A stretch of DNA of 64,000 nt from Homarus americanus (GCF_018991925.1 NW_024735518.1:237678-301677), one strand, 5' to 3'. Shown: positions 13,238 through 24,268, counted from the stretch's first letter. Notes: generated by a model from the sequence alone, not told the origin. Made by a program: numbers and translations.

Positions 13238-14955
13238 CTCTGATAACGACGGAGTAATGAGCAATAATCTGAATAAATATTTTTCAACAGTTTTTGCCAC
13301 CGAAAATTTAAACATGATACCCGAGGCACCGACTCTATTCAGAGACAGTGAAGAAAACAAAATAAGCGAGATAGTAGTGACTAGTAACGATGTTAGTAAG
13401 CAAATAGACAAACTAAAGCCTAATAAGTCACCTGGTCCCGATATGATATTTACCAGAGTATTAAAGGAATGTAAGGAAGAGCTTAGTATGCTCTTAACAA
13501 AGTTGTTTAACATGTCCTTAAAAACAGGTGTAGTACCAGAATCCTGGAGGATAGCGAAGGCAATACCGATTTTCAAGAAGGGGGATAGATCACTATCCTC
13601 TAACTACCGTCCAATCAGTCTAACATCAATTGTAGGTAAATTACTAGAATCAATTATTTCAAACTCTATTCGAAACCACCTGGAGAAGCACAAGTTGTTC
13701 AATGATTCCCAACATGGCTTCACAAGCGGGCGTTCATGTCTAACTAATCTATTAACATTCTTTTCATCAGTTTTCGAATCGGTGGACGAGGGGCACAATT
13801 ATGATGTGGTATATCTCGACTTTAGCAAAGCCTTCGACAGAGTCCCCCACGAAAGACTAATTAGAAAGGTAGAAGCTCATGGCATCAAAGGTAACAACAT
13901 CCTTAAATGAATTAGGGCGTGGTTACGGGACAGGAAACAGCGAGTGAGCATAAACGGCACTAAATTGCATTGGAGCAACGTCACTAGTGGACTCCCCCAA
14001 GGTTCAGTACTTGGACCATTATTATTTATTATATACATAAACGACATAGATATCGGCATAGACAGCAACATAAGTAAATTTGCTGATGACACTAGAATAG
14101 GACGTGTTATTAAATCTAACGAGGACTCTGCAAAACTACAGGAAGATCTAAACAAATTTTTCGAATGGTCGGAAAAATGGCAGATGAATTTCAATGTGGA
14201 CAAATGTAAAGTACTCAGTATAGGAGCTGTAAACAGGGAAACCAGTTACCAGGTGAACAACGATGCCATTGTGGAATGCGACTGCGAGAGAGATTTAGGA
14301 GTAATGATAAGTAGGAATCTTAAGCCAAGTAAACAATGTGTTTTTGCTCGTAACAAGGCTAATAAAGTACTTGGGTTCATACAAAGGAGTGTTAGTTACA
14401 AGACTAGAGAGGTCATCTTAAAATTATATCTAGCGCTTGTGAGACCTCGTCTGGATTACGCAGTTTAGTTCTGGTCACCGTATTACAGAATGGATAGAAT
14501 CATTGGAAAGAATTCAGAGGAGAATGACAAGACTAATCCCGGGCATTAGGAACATTGAATACAGAGACAGGTTAAAGCATCTTAATTTGCACTCCCTCGA
14601 GAGACGTAGAGTGAGGGGCGACATGATAGAGGTGTATTAATGGAAGTCAGGGTGAAACAAAGGGGACATTACGAAGGTACTCAAACTATCCAACCAGGAG
14701 CGAACTCGTAACAATGGTTTTAAATTAGACAAATTTAGATTTAGGCGTGAAAGGTAAATATTGGTTTGGAAACAGAGTAGTGGATGAATGGAACAAGTTA
14801 CCAAATATCATCATTAACTCGAATACGCTGGATAGCTTCAAACATAGGTTGGATGCTTATATGAGCAATAGGGGTTGGGTGTAAACGGGACTGCCCAGTA
14901 TGGGTCAATAGGCCCACTGCAGTTTCCTCCATTCTTATGTTCTTATGTTCTTATA
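13238..14955 (+). mobile_element. CR1-like LINE, 5'-truncated copy
   Basis: A non-LTR retrotransposon copy that starts abruptly at CTGATAACGACGGAG. The same point lies inside the longer copy at 39195-41527, so the missing 5' part is a truncation. It covers the reverse transcriptase, the C-terminal region and the 3' UTR, and ends in two to three TTCTTATG octamers (14932-14955). Short 8-bp tail repeats are typical of CR1-type elements. Base identity to the 39.8-41.5 kb copy looks above 90% by eye, suggesting relatively recent activity. No clear target-site duplication was found. Confidence 0.9.
13257..14890 (+). pseudogene. CR1-like reverse transcriptase pseudogene
   Basis: This encodes the RT of the LINE, which makes cDNA from the element's RNA at a nicked target. 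RT blocks appear in order: NKSPGPD (about 13425), NYRPISLTS (about 13605), QHGFTSGRSCLTN (about 13710), motif A YLDFSKAFDRVPHE (about 13810), motif [18 protein letters not shown] (about 14000), motif C FADDT (about 14080), NVDKCKVLS (about 14195) and LGVMIS (about 14300). The catalytic Asp residues are present. Two nonsense changes break the frame: TGA at 13908-13910 where the sister copy has TGG, and TAG at 14466-14468 where it has CAG. Both are transitions. An in-frame AAC insertion sits near 13893. After 14468 the C-terminal part (QRRMTRLIPG, ERRRVRG) continues with frame changes. No upstream endonuclease remains. Confidence 0.92.
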
Positions 14956-15599
14956 CTCGTGAGAGATGGAGAGAGTGAGGGAGGTAATTGTTTTTGGTTG
15001 CGGTCGGCTGTTGACATAGGCTTACTGTTGGCCCTCCCACACACACACACCAACCAGGGGAGACTCAGGGAAGTTGGTTAGGGGGACTATGATACAATAC
15101 GCCACAGAGGGGAAATATAGGATAGTTATTACACAGGACTCATCGTATTACTGCATAACACCAAGACATTTATAACACATCACTCTTTCTCAATAAGGGA
15201 AGGATGAATTAGGATTCTTATTAATGGTTACTGTATTTATTGAATACTTTATATTAGGGTTTAACAGCTACACTTCAAAATAATAAACCTATGCTCCTAG
15301 CTAGTTAAACGGGGACCACGTATCTCACAGCAAATGGGAACTTAAGGATTTACCATATTGAATACACCCAAATACCTGCCATGTCGCCCCACAGACGTCC
15401 CACACCTCCCTACACAAAATTCCAACACAGAGTCCGCTTTTCAAATTGCGTCAGCCCACAAGAGATGCCACAACTTTCATAACTTCACGCCTCATAGGAT
15501 TTCTCATTGGTCGCAAACGGGCCTAAGGCCTTCATACTATTGACTCGAAATTGGCGGGAACTTTCAGGTGGCGGGAAACTCGTGACATTGTTACACCCC
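14956..15599 (-). repeat. Putative LTR next to Ty3/gypsy fragment
   Basis: Just downstream of the gypsy pol remnant, on the minus strand, the sequence changes at a TGTAACAATGTCACGAG block (starting at 15598). That is a plausible LTR beginning (TG...). Its far end is not defined. It could run to the end of the CR1-like LINE near 14955, where CTCACGAG recurs on the same strand. A (CA)n stretch lies at 15037-15050. No second copy of this sequence is seen in the window, so the LTR call rests on position and the TG start only. Confidence 0.4.
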
Positions 15600-16363
15600 T
15601 TCTAACACCCCCCCCCCTCTTAGCCCCTCCCGTCCCTGGCAATTTCTCATGATCACCAGTTTGTTGTGCAGGTTGTCGCATTTCCACTGGAGCTCGGGAT
15701 AATGAGTCTGCAATCAGGTTGTCCACCCCCTTTATGTGCCGGACTTGTAGATTATAGGGATGGGTGAGGAGAGCCCAGCGGAGGATTCGCTGGTTGGAGG
15801 TCTTGTTGGTTTGGATGAACGTGAGTGGGTTATGGTCGGTGAAGACTAGGGTTGGTTGTGGGCAAGACTGGAGGTAACATTCAAACTTCTTTATTGCCAA
15901 CACCAGAGCCAGGGCCTCCTTCTCTATGGTCGAGTAGTTGGTCTGATGTTTTTTCAACTTGGCGGAGTAGTATGCCACAGGGTGAAGGACATCAGTGGTT
16001 GGGTCGGGTTGTAGGAGCACATCCCCCACTCCGACACCACTAGCGTCGATTTGCAGATGGAAGGGCAAGGTGTAGTCTGGGGGGTGGACTACAGGCTTGG
16101 AGGCAAGGAAGGCTTTGAGGCGGTGGAAAGACTGGTCGCACCTCTGGATCCAGAGGAAAGGGACCGCAGAACTGGTAAGGTCTGTGAGGGGTCCGGCCAC
16201 GCTGGAGAAGTTACTGCAGAACCGACGGTAGTAGCCGCACATCCCCAGGAAGCGCATGAGTTCCTTCCTCGTCCTTGGAGTGGGGAAGGACAAGATGGCT
16301 TTAACGTTTGCGTCCTTGGGTCTCACCATACCATGCCCAACGATATGTCCTATGCTATGCAGA
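15532..16363 (-). pseudogene. Ty3/gypsy RT-RNase H fragment
   Basis: The end of a Ty3/gypsy pol polyprotein, which makes and trims the cDNA of an LTR retrotransposon. On the minus strand the RT thumb region (GHIVGHGMVRPKDANVKAI, then RKELMRFLGMCGYYRRF) is followed by RNase H. The four acidic RNase H positions are visible: LQIDASG, STIEKEAL, VFTDHNPL and NLIADSLSR. The frame then ends about 50 residues later with a Gly/Arg-rich tail, and no integrase zinc finger or DDE core follows. Integrase is therefore deleted, or this is a derivative lacking it. The RT palm is missing upstream, where the sequence abuts the plus-strand I-type LINE at about 16350-16363. Confidence 0.9.
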
Positions 16364-18083
16364 CGACTTACAGCTCATAGTAAGAGGATCAAACAGAATA
16401 GCCAACACGCAACAAGCATTCCAACTTATAGAAGAGGAGTGCAACAGACTTGGACTCAAGATAAATCCAGCCAAGTCGAAAGCGATGGCCATCTGCACAG
16501 ACACACCAGACACGATGCTCTCCATACAAAACACGCCGGTAGTCTGGACCAACACCCACCAGTGTCTTGGAATCTGGTTCGACCAGAAACTCACTTTCAA
16601 GCAGCAACTCGAGTATCTCAGGCACAGGACGAAGAGCAGACACAACATCATGAGGTCGCTCACCAGCACAACCGCAGGAGCGAACATTCATGTGCTCAAA
16701 GCCTACTACACGGCCGCCATCAGATCGCTGGTAGACTACAGTGCTCCAGCACTCATTGGACTGAGAGAAGACCAGATAGCTAAGCTAGAAGTTATCCAAA
16801 ATAATGCTCTCAGGACCATGCTCGGAGCACCCATGTGGGCCAGAATTTGCAATTTGTAAATGGAAACTGAACTACCACCCCTGGCAGTACGAGTCAAGCA
16901 GGTGACAGCCGGTCTCCTCGCCAATATCTGTAGATCAGATATGCCCACAGCTGCCAAAACGCGAACTAGTGCCTCCCTCCACCTCGACCACAGAGTGCGA
17001 GGGGCCACCTGGTCGCACGAGGCAAGCGATGTCATCCGACACCTGCAAGCAGAAACACTCATCAAGAACAACCAAGACATACGAGACAATGGTTAAGTAG
17101 TTCCTCCACCATGGAGCCCTCCACCAGCCACATTCAAAATTACCGACCTAGGTGATAGTAAGGCCAACCTCCAGAAGGAGGACCTCAAAAGAATAACTCT
17201 GGAAGCCATAGCCACCGAGACACCGGCTGATGCAGCATCCTACTTCACAGACGGCTCGGTGGATCCAAAACATCATACATCCGGAGCGGCCTTCTACACC
17301 CAAGGTCAGACCCTCCGATGGAGACTTTCTAATGACTGCTCCACCCTACAAACAGAGTTGGTAGCAATCTCAAAGGCCCTACAACACGCTGCGACACAAC
17401 ACAACAATTCCATCATAATTCACACGGACTCGAAATCAGCCATGCAGGCGCTGCAACACAGTCAACCAAGAGACAACGTCCACGTCATAACCTCGATCCT
17501 CGCACAGCTACAGAAATTCCAAATATAAAACCGCCCAGTCGTCTTACACTGGATTCCCAGTCATGTAGGGATCGGGTAAAACGACGTGGCAGACGAAGCA
17601 GCCAAGGCAGCCACACGCTCCAGTAGCGTACACATTCAAGTTCCAGCAAGTGTGCAAAAGATCAAGAATCGCCTCAGAAAGACTAGCAAGCTCCACATCC
17701 AAAAGAGCTTCCTTCACGCATTCAACGCTGGTTCCCAATCAGCCAAATGGTACCTGGCGGCTACTAAAGGGGAACCACCTTTCGCGGACAAGAAAACACC
17801 AAGACAAACCCAAGTCAGCCTTCATCGACTACGACTAGGGTACAAGTGCACCTGGCAGATGATCGGAAATGACGTCATGGAATGCACCTACTGTCAGAAG
17901 CCAGCAGCCAACCCACTTGAACACTATCTCCTCGACTGCGAAGTCACACAAAGTCTCCGAAAGAGAACCCAAAACTTCCAAGAAGCACACACAACACCAC
18001 CGGCCACTCTAACCCGAAAGGCCCAAACAAACCACATTCACCACCTTCTCCGGGTCATCACACGATACCCACCACCCAGATAG
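16349..18083 (+). pseudogene. I-type LINE RT/RNase H ORF2 pseudogene
   Basis: One reading frame can be followed for about 578 codons. It opens at RT motif C (CYADDLQLIV), continues with LKINPAKSKAMAI and CLGIWFDQKLTF, and reaches the thumb block RSLVDYSAPALIG. RNase H follows with its acidic residues in place: FTDGSVD, LQTELVAIS, IHTDSKSA and IPSHVGIG...NDVADEAAK. The C-terminal end has MECTYCQKPAANPLEHYLLDC, a Cys-x2-Cys...His...Cys block common in these elements. The frame is interrupted by four TAA stops (16857, 17094, 17526, about 17577) with no frameshift that I can see. At the first three a Gln codon would fit the context. The N-terminal RT and endonuclease are missing. Confidence 0.9.
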
Positions 18084-18367
18084 CTTAAAAAGTATCCTCT
18101 CCCAGCAAGTGCGGACCCCAGTTCGGGGGGCGCGCCACTCCGAAACTGACCACGTCCTAGAGTGGGGGTTGGTGGTAAGCGTCCACTGATCGGGGGTCCA
18201 CTCACACTTGCAACCTGCAATATCCTTCCATATCTGCAAGTAGGACAACCTCCAATCCCAATCCGGTCTGGCTGCTCCAGGAGCTCCAGCCGGAACCACC
18301 AAACGGGCCGCCTATAGGCAAGGGCCCGTGTCGGACTACGGTCCGATAATCTCAACAACAACAACTG
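16349..18367 (+). mobile_element. I-type (RNase H-bearing) LINE, 5'-truncated
   Basis: A non-LTR element that begins inside RT just before motif C, where it is fused to the minus-strand gypsy fragment. It runs through RT thumb, RNase H and a C-terminal Cys/His segment into a roughly 280-base 3' UTR. The end is a short (CAA)n tail at about 18352-18364. A RNase H domain after RT together with a short trinucleotide tail is characteristic of the I/Ingi/R1-related group. The exact clade is inference. Confidence 0.85.
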
Positions 18368-18401
18368 GTCAAGATTCTCCGTACCGGCGAGACAAACGAA
18401 A

Positions 18402-18752
18402 ATGAGTCCCGCGTCCTACACAACAGAACCACCCTCCATTGTCGTGGAGTATTACTGGAGAGTAACTCTCTCCAAACTGTTCAATGACCCCAGCTAAGGC
18501 GTGCAGCAGCGCCATGAGGCCTATGAAGCTACCCGTGTGGCTCTTGATGAGTTCCACGGTGCTGGTTATGGTCGTATGGACTTTCACCCCGGCAATATCA
18601 CCACTGATACCTCCACCTTACCTTACACCCACCAAATAATCGACGTCGGGCTCAGTGGACGAATGACTGGAGCCAGCGATATGACTTAGAAGACCTTAAA
18701 GACAGCCACACCGCAATTTTTGTTGATGACAGTCATCAAGACTTCTTTTGAT
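18402..18752 (+). pseudogene. Kinase-like fragment, broken
   Basis: A frame starting at ATG 18402 (MSPASYTTEPP) runs through a TAA at 18495-18497 and continues to 18689. It holds a block like a protein-kinase catalytic loop: a helix ending ALDEFHGAGY, then GRMDFHPGNI and, about 15 residues on, IIDVGLSG. In kinases these correspond to the HxD...N loop and the DFG motif, here RMD...N and DVG. After about 18660 another frame continues with a plausible acidic C-terminus (DLEDLKDSHTAIF) to a stop near 18750, so a one-base shift is likely. No glycine loop or VAIK-type lysine is seen, so the N lobe is missing or lost. The source could be a host kinase pseudogene, a transposon passenger, or an integrated DNA virus of crustaceans. 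I cannot decide. Confidence 0.4.
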
Positions 18753-20440
18753 CACCCACAAAGCACTAAGCCTATTGCGTCACGTATTCACAAAATAAAA
18801 CAAAAAGTTTACCTAAAACCAGTGTTTATCTGAACTCTTAAATATTCACTTTTAGCCCAAAATTTGTATAACAGGCGTACCAAAAGTGAAGCTGATGGCT
18901 GGGCTATGTATTACTAGATGGTGATGATGATGAAGCCATTATCATGTGATACTGTAATCATTAGAAAAAATGGCGTCCTATTTTTTTCATGTACATTTCC
19001 CGTACTCATGGGTGAATGAATTGACACGAAGCAGTGAAATCACCCTATTTGTGATATGTTACAAACAATAAAGAAGGAAAACAGATAAACGAACCCTGTA
19101 ATACAGGGAACTGGCATACAGGGTAGTCCACGGTTTCACGCCAATGACTACGGTGCTGAGGTGCCACATTTAATAAATGTTCCCCCACACACTCCTCGGT
19201 CGTGGTACGTTCTTGTGGAGGCAACTGTACTATGCTAAATGATTATTTTCATAACTACATTTTAAATATAACATTCAATTCCCACGGAAACACATAACCC
19301 CTTACACTATCACCAACATCTTCCTCACTATAGTGTCACCATTCCATCCATAACTGTTTAATATCTCACTCGATGCATTCATTTTATAGCTCAACACCTT
19401 GGTCTTTCTCTCACACATCACAGTAATCTGAGCTATGAGCTATATTTACCAGAATACTCCCCCATACTTAACTCATATCCTTATAACTCAGAAATTTCCA
19501 TTGACTGACAGCAACTTGAGGTTAAGGACTTCTTCCAGGCTATTAGCATCCATCTCTCCAGCGTCACTAATGAGGTCCTCCGTACACGTATTTTAGGTTC
19601 CAGACCTTCTCCATCGTCTCACCATCTTACCATAGATTAAAGTCTCAAACGCCACGTATTTTGATTTCGTTAATTAATAATCATTTTTGCAATATTCAAA
19701 AATCATTTCCATTAACCTGAAATTCACTTAAATCTAAAACACTAATCTATTATCCGCATAAAACATCCAAACTTCTGTCACGAGGCAAGACCTCTCCATA
19801 TAATGACCTGAGGCCAAAAACTAGAGATATAATGACCCTACGTTTCACTTCAACTTCAGTTCGGATGCCACTCCATCCTTTCAACCCGTCACATCCATTA
19901 CTCTCTCCATAAACCCATTTTTCTTCCCATTTCAATCTAACTCGCGGTAATGTAGAATCAATTAACCTGTGCTCCTCTACACGCGACTTCCATCTACCCA
20001 TCACACACATGTCCACATTTTATTATACAGCATTTCTCTCCAACGAAACCAACTATATCTTTCCCTGATCGATCTCATATTTCTTTTAAATAATATTTAT
20101 GTTTGTCACGTCCTAATTATCAAAGGCATCCCACGAATTTCCACCCTAAATATCACCATTCAACTCTCTTTCATTCAACCCAGATAAACATATATGAAAA
20201 GACAGTTATTGCCACTAATGAAGCTCTTACTCCTTTCAACAACTCCTTCCTGCTCAAGTACTATACCTGCCTCAGAGGGTACTGGCGACGACTTAGTAGT
20301 ATCTGTACGACCAATATTTATAAACTTCATACGTAAGATGACATCAACCAGACATCAGTTTTGTTTACCTCTGCTGTATCTCTGGTTTTGTTTAAGTTTT
20401 GATTCTTTTTTTTTTTTGAGGAGAGATTGACATGCAACCC
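18753..20440. other. Mostly anonymous sequence
   Basis: No confident gene. A 47-codon open stretch at 19089-19232 (+) reads like protein (FHANDYGAEVPHLINVPP) and is discussed as a finding. It lies 340 bases after the kinase-like remnant on the same strand. From about 19240 the sequence is pyrimidine-rich, and its minus-strand frame at 19750-20016 is not recognised. Confidence 0.5.
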
Positions 20441-20445
20441 AGTGC

Positions 20446-21214
20446 TCTGTTACATACACCTCACTGTCCTGTTACATACACCTCACTCTCCTGTTACACA
20501 CACTAACATACACCTCACTGTCCTGTTACACACACTAACATACACCTCACTGTCCTGTTACACACACTAACATACACCTCACTGTTCTGTTACACACACT
20601 AACATACACCTCACTGTCCTGTTACACACACTAACATACACCTCACTGTCCTGTTACACACACTAACATACACCTCACTGTCCTGTTACACACACTAACA
20701 TACACCTCACTGTCCTGTTACACACACTAACATACACCTCACTGTTCTGTTACACACACTAACATACACCTCACTGTCCTGTTACACAAACTAACATACA
20801 CCTCTGTGTCACACATACACACACACACACTAACATACACCTCACTGTTCTGTTACACACACTAACATACACCTCACTGTCTGTTACACACACTAACATA
20901 CACCTCACTGTTACACACACTAACATACACCTCACTGTCCTGTTACACACACTAACATACATCTCACTGTCACACACTGTTCTGTTACACACACTAACAT
21001 ACACCTCACTGTCCTGTTACACACACTAACATACACCTCACTGTCCTGTTACACACACTAACATACACCTCACTGTCCTGTTACACACACTAACATACAC
21101 CTCACTGTCCTGTTACACACACTATCATACACCTCACTGTCCTGTTACACACACTAACATACACCTCAATGTCCTGTTACACACAGTCTAACATACACCT
21201 CACTGTCCTGTTAC
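20446..21214. repeat. 33-bp minisatellite, about 23 copies
   Basis: The unit is CTGTTACACACACTAACATA followed by CACCTCACTGTCC. Copies at the left edge lack the ACACACTAAC part, and some near 20800-20990 are shortened or carry an expanded (CA)n. The minus-strand Val/Cys-rich frame over 20771-21004 is a by-product of the repeat. Confidence 0.97.
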
Positions 21215-21769
21215 TTAAAACTGTACTCTTTACTTCTTGTTTGCTACAATTGCTCGTGTAATCAACGTTATAATGATTGTCTAGTACACACCAGTAATCT
21301 CTACTAACTTGTCGTAAGTTCTGGAGCTGGCTTGCTGCAGGCGCTACTATGTAGGTTATAATGTTAAAATCCTCCAATTCTAAAGCGTTAAGGTCAAGCT
21401 TTTTCAAAAATGAATGAAATAATTCCTCCGAGCTACATAGAAGTATCCGTATTCAGCGTACCACACGTTTGTGAGTGTCCTAACCGGAGTGAGGGTATTT
21501 TGAGTTTTGTTACCACAACGCAGGTCACATCTTGATAGTCTTTAGGATTCATTTATTCTATTGTGCACGATACAGCTGGTGGTAGTGGCACAGTGCATGT
21601 ATTCTTTTGTGATAAACGAATAAAACATTTCGAGAATACTGTATTCCTTGTCTTCAAAATACAAGTTAGACCTTTTCTTTTACGAGAACACCACGTTAAC
21701 CTGATCAGTTCTTACCACATTTTGAGATATCACGTGTTTGTTATGGTTTCTCTTCCTTACCCGTCTGTA
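21215..21769. other. Anonymous sequence between arrays
   Basis: No gene, RNA or transposon motif recognised in this stretch. Confidence 0.55.
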
Positions 21770-21880
21770 TTGTCACCCCAGTTACCTTAGTCAAAGTCAG
21801 TGTTATTGCACCCCAGTTACCTTAATCAAAGTCAGTGTTATTGTCACCCCAGTTACCTTTATCAAAGTCAGTGTTATTGC
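21770..21880. repeat. 35-36-bp tandem repeat, three copies
   Basis: Three copies of CACCCCAGTTACCTT(A/T)(A/G)TCAAAGTCAGTGTTATTG follow each other directly. Confidence 0.9.
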
Positions 21881-21894
21881 ACCACACCTTTTCA

Positions 21895-22105
21895 TCATCC
21901 ACCAGCTCACCAGCCACACCCCTCACAGCTCACCACCCACCCCTCTGCCTCAGCTCACCACCCACCCCTCACAGCTCACCACCCACCCCTCCCAGCTCAC
22001 CACCCACCCTCACAGCTCACCACCCACCCCTCACAGCTCCCACCCCTCACAGCTCACCACCCACCCCTCACAGCTCACCACCCACCCCTCACAGCTCACC
22101 ACCAT
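21895..22105. repeat. 21-bp CA/CC-rich minisatellite
   Basis: About nine copies of CAGCTCACCACCCACCCCTC(A), with a few shortened units. Open frames over it in several phases are Pro/His/Ser-rich and follow from the repeat. Confidence 0.93.
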
Positions 22106-22306
22106 ACTTCCATCACTTCACCACTCCATCACCCATCTCTCTCCATCACTCATCAGTCTATCATAATCACCTTTCACCAGTTCACCCATCACTATATTTC
22201 TCTCTCTTTCACCTCTCCATTACTCGTCTATCACATAATCTCTTCTATTCGTCCAGTCTATTGCCGTCATTGGTAAAAACCATAATAAAAAAAAATAAAA
22301 AAATAA

Positions 22307-22353
<47 letters not shown>

Positions 22354-22363
22354 TAACAATAAC

Positions 22364-22418
<55 letters not shown>
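22307..22418. repeat. (TAA)n microsatellite
   Basis: About 37 triplets, with three CAA-type interruptions near 22348-22365. Confidence 0.95.
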
Positions 22419-22429
22419 GAGAAATAATA

Positions 22430-22955
22430 TCATAGGCCCTTAAAGCCCTTAAAATTCTCAAACCAAATCAAGCTGCTGTTGTTCCTTTTCCTTTTCTAAA
22501 TCCATTTTGATCTTCATATAATTCACTGTTTATTCTAAGCATAATTATACTTAAAATTGTGTTTAATAAGGCATTCCATGCATCATGTCCTAAGTTAATT
22601 TATTGTCCTTAAATGGGTAATGACATAAATATTGGTAGGTTTTTAAACTACTGCGAATATCTTCTTTGAGTTCCCTAAGAGCTAGTAGTTACTAAATATA
22701 AAAAAAATATGAAAAATATGCAGTCGTATATATCCAATGTGAGTTCAAACATCTTATAAGATAAAAGTTGAAATCAATGAAATGCAAATTCTGCTGAGAA
22801 CGTTCCATTATTGGGGATTCTTAGAGAGCACTACATGTTACTGTAGCTTACTCTCCGCCAAGACAAACACTGATAGAATGGAGCACGTCACAAAATTTAA
22901 AACCCATTTATATTTTCGAATTTAATAACAAGCAAATTTCACTTAAGACGCACAA
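22430..22955. other. Anonymous AT-rich sequence
   Basis: No supportable feature between the (TAA)n tract and the Penelope-like remnant. Confidence 0.55.
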
Positions 22956-22958
22956 ATA

Positions 22959-23013
<55 letters not shown>

Positions 23014-23600
23014 AGTTGGGTTTCTTTAATCACTAACGTTTCGGAAAAATTATTTTCCATCATCAGAGCCGAGTAAACATTTTTTTCTAATACAGGTGAT
23101 ATACAATGAAAACGTAACATTATACCAAAATTTAAAGAAAGAACGCTCCAATTTAAAACCGACAAAAATGACGAGAAACCTACGTACACAGCTAAAATCA
23201 GGAAAAAATGGGAAATAAAAATATACAGGGGGTATTACCTTAATTTAGACGAGCCTTAGTGCGAAAAACACAACAATTAGCAGGAAGCCATATCACAAAT
23301 GGATGGCTTTACTTTATACTGATGCAAGGCTTCCATAATGAGGAGGTCCGTCCCACAGTTGCTCCTGCCAAGAACTGAGAAATCAGACAGCGAAAACGAG
23401 TGGTCATGTTGGTGGGCGTGGTTACGGATAGCTGAATGTGGTGGTTGTGTGATTAACTGGCCTGTTCGAACGGAACGGCCCAAGTGTTCATGGATGCAAG
23501 TTATCAAATATATTTTTGTTTTATCAATATATGCTGCCCTACAGCTAACACACGTAAATTGATAAACAACCGAGGATTGCAGGTGTGTGGGTATGGTTTC
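22959..23600 (-). mobile_element. Penelope-like element 3' end with (TTTA)n tail
   Basis: On the minus strand a GIY-YIG endonuclease remnant (about 23580-23277) is followed by about 260 bases of 3' sequence containing SALMMENNFSETLVIKETQ. This is the kind of short semi-coding block found in the terminal repeats of Penelope-like elements. It then ends in about 14 copies of TTTA (plus strand 22959-23014). The RT is absent, so this is a strongly 5'-truncated copy. Confidence 0.7.
23277..23580 (-). pseudogene. GIY-YIG endonuclease remnant of a Penelope-like element
   Basis: The GIY-YIG domain of Penelope-like elements sits at the C-terminus after RT and nicks DNA for insertion. The minus-strand translation has FTCVSCRAAYIDKTK, matching the Cys-x2-Cys...YIGKT core (Gly replaced by Asp). 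It continues with HEHLGRSVRTG, PPHSAIRNHAHQHDH and a final segment ending in a stop at 23277. The conserved Arg, His and downstream NHA...H blocks are readable in one open frame from about 23507 to the end. The first 20 or so residues continue upstream in the same frame. No RT motif precedes it. Confidence 0.75.
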
Positions 23601-23722
23601 TTTAATTTAAAAAAAAAAATTAATTGAACTCTGGGTTTTGAAGACTAGTCTAAGAGAAATGAGTGTTTTCCCTGGATCTCCTCTTCGTTATGAAACTACG
23701 CTTTCCACGTAACAAGGCCATT

Positions 23723-23880
23723 ACTTCATCATTATAATACTCCTTAGTCTGTACTCACCCCTGATATATATATGCTGATAACCACATAGGAAACAAGAAA
23801 ACACGAAGTTCCCAAGCTCTTTCGTGTAATTCACATCTTCAGGGGTGAGTACAGACTAAGGAGTATTATGATGATGAAGT
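23723..23880. repeat. 42-bp inverted repeat (Penelope-type terminal repeat)
   Basis: The arms at 23723-23764 and 23839-23880 are reverse complements with one mismatch, separated by 74 bases. The spacer's minus strand contains a GAAGATGTGAATTACACGAA block like those at the termini of Penelope-like elements, so this is probably a pair of inverted terminal pieces from such an element. Confidence 0.85.
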
Positions 23881-23964
23881 AGAGTGGCAAATGACTTTGC
23901 CACGGAAGAAGAGATGAGAGAGAGAAGGCGATAATAGAAACGGGAAGTACAGTAGTATGATTTT

Positions 23965-24268
23965 TTATTTTGCCCCTTTGCTACTTATGTTGCTGTCTAC
24001 GCCGATATCTATGTCGTTTATGTATATAAAAAATAATAATGGTCCAAGTAGTGAGCCTTAGGGTACTCCATTTGGGACGTTACTCCAACCGGATTTAGTG
24101 CCGTTAATTCTCACTCGCTGTTTTCTGTTATGTAACCACGTACTAATCCATTTTAGAATATCTCTTCCAATGCCATGAGCCTCCACTTTTCTTAATAGTC
24201 TTTCGTGGGGAACTCTGTCGAAGGCTTTACTAAAGTCAAGATATACCATATCATAGGGGGACCTCAAG
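23965..24268 (-). pseudogene. CR1-like RT fragment (motifs A and B)
   Basis: Minus-strand translation gives motif A YLDFSKAFDRVPHERLLRK, then KVEAHGIGRDILKWI and HNRKQRVRINGT, then SNVPNGVP. A stop replaces the Gln of motif B (GVP*GSLLGPLLFFIYINDI), and the copy ends at about 23965 just before motif C. It belongs to the same broad family as the copies at 13.2 and 39.2 kb but is truncated at both ends. Confidence 0.88.

Noticed and set aside
15358..15543. 61-codon plus-strand frame
   Set aside because: It lies in the putative LTR region and has no recognisable features; likely chance.
16051..16380. Plus-strand 109-codon frame
   Set aside because: It is the antisense shadow of the gypsy RT-RNase H frame.
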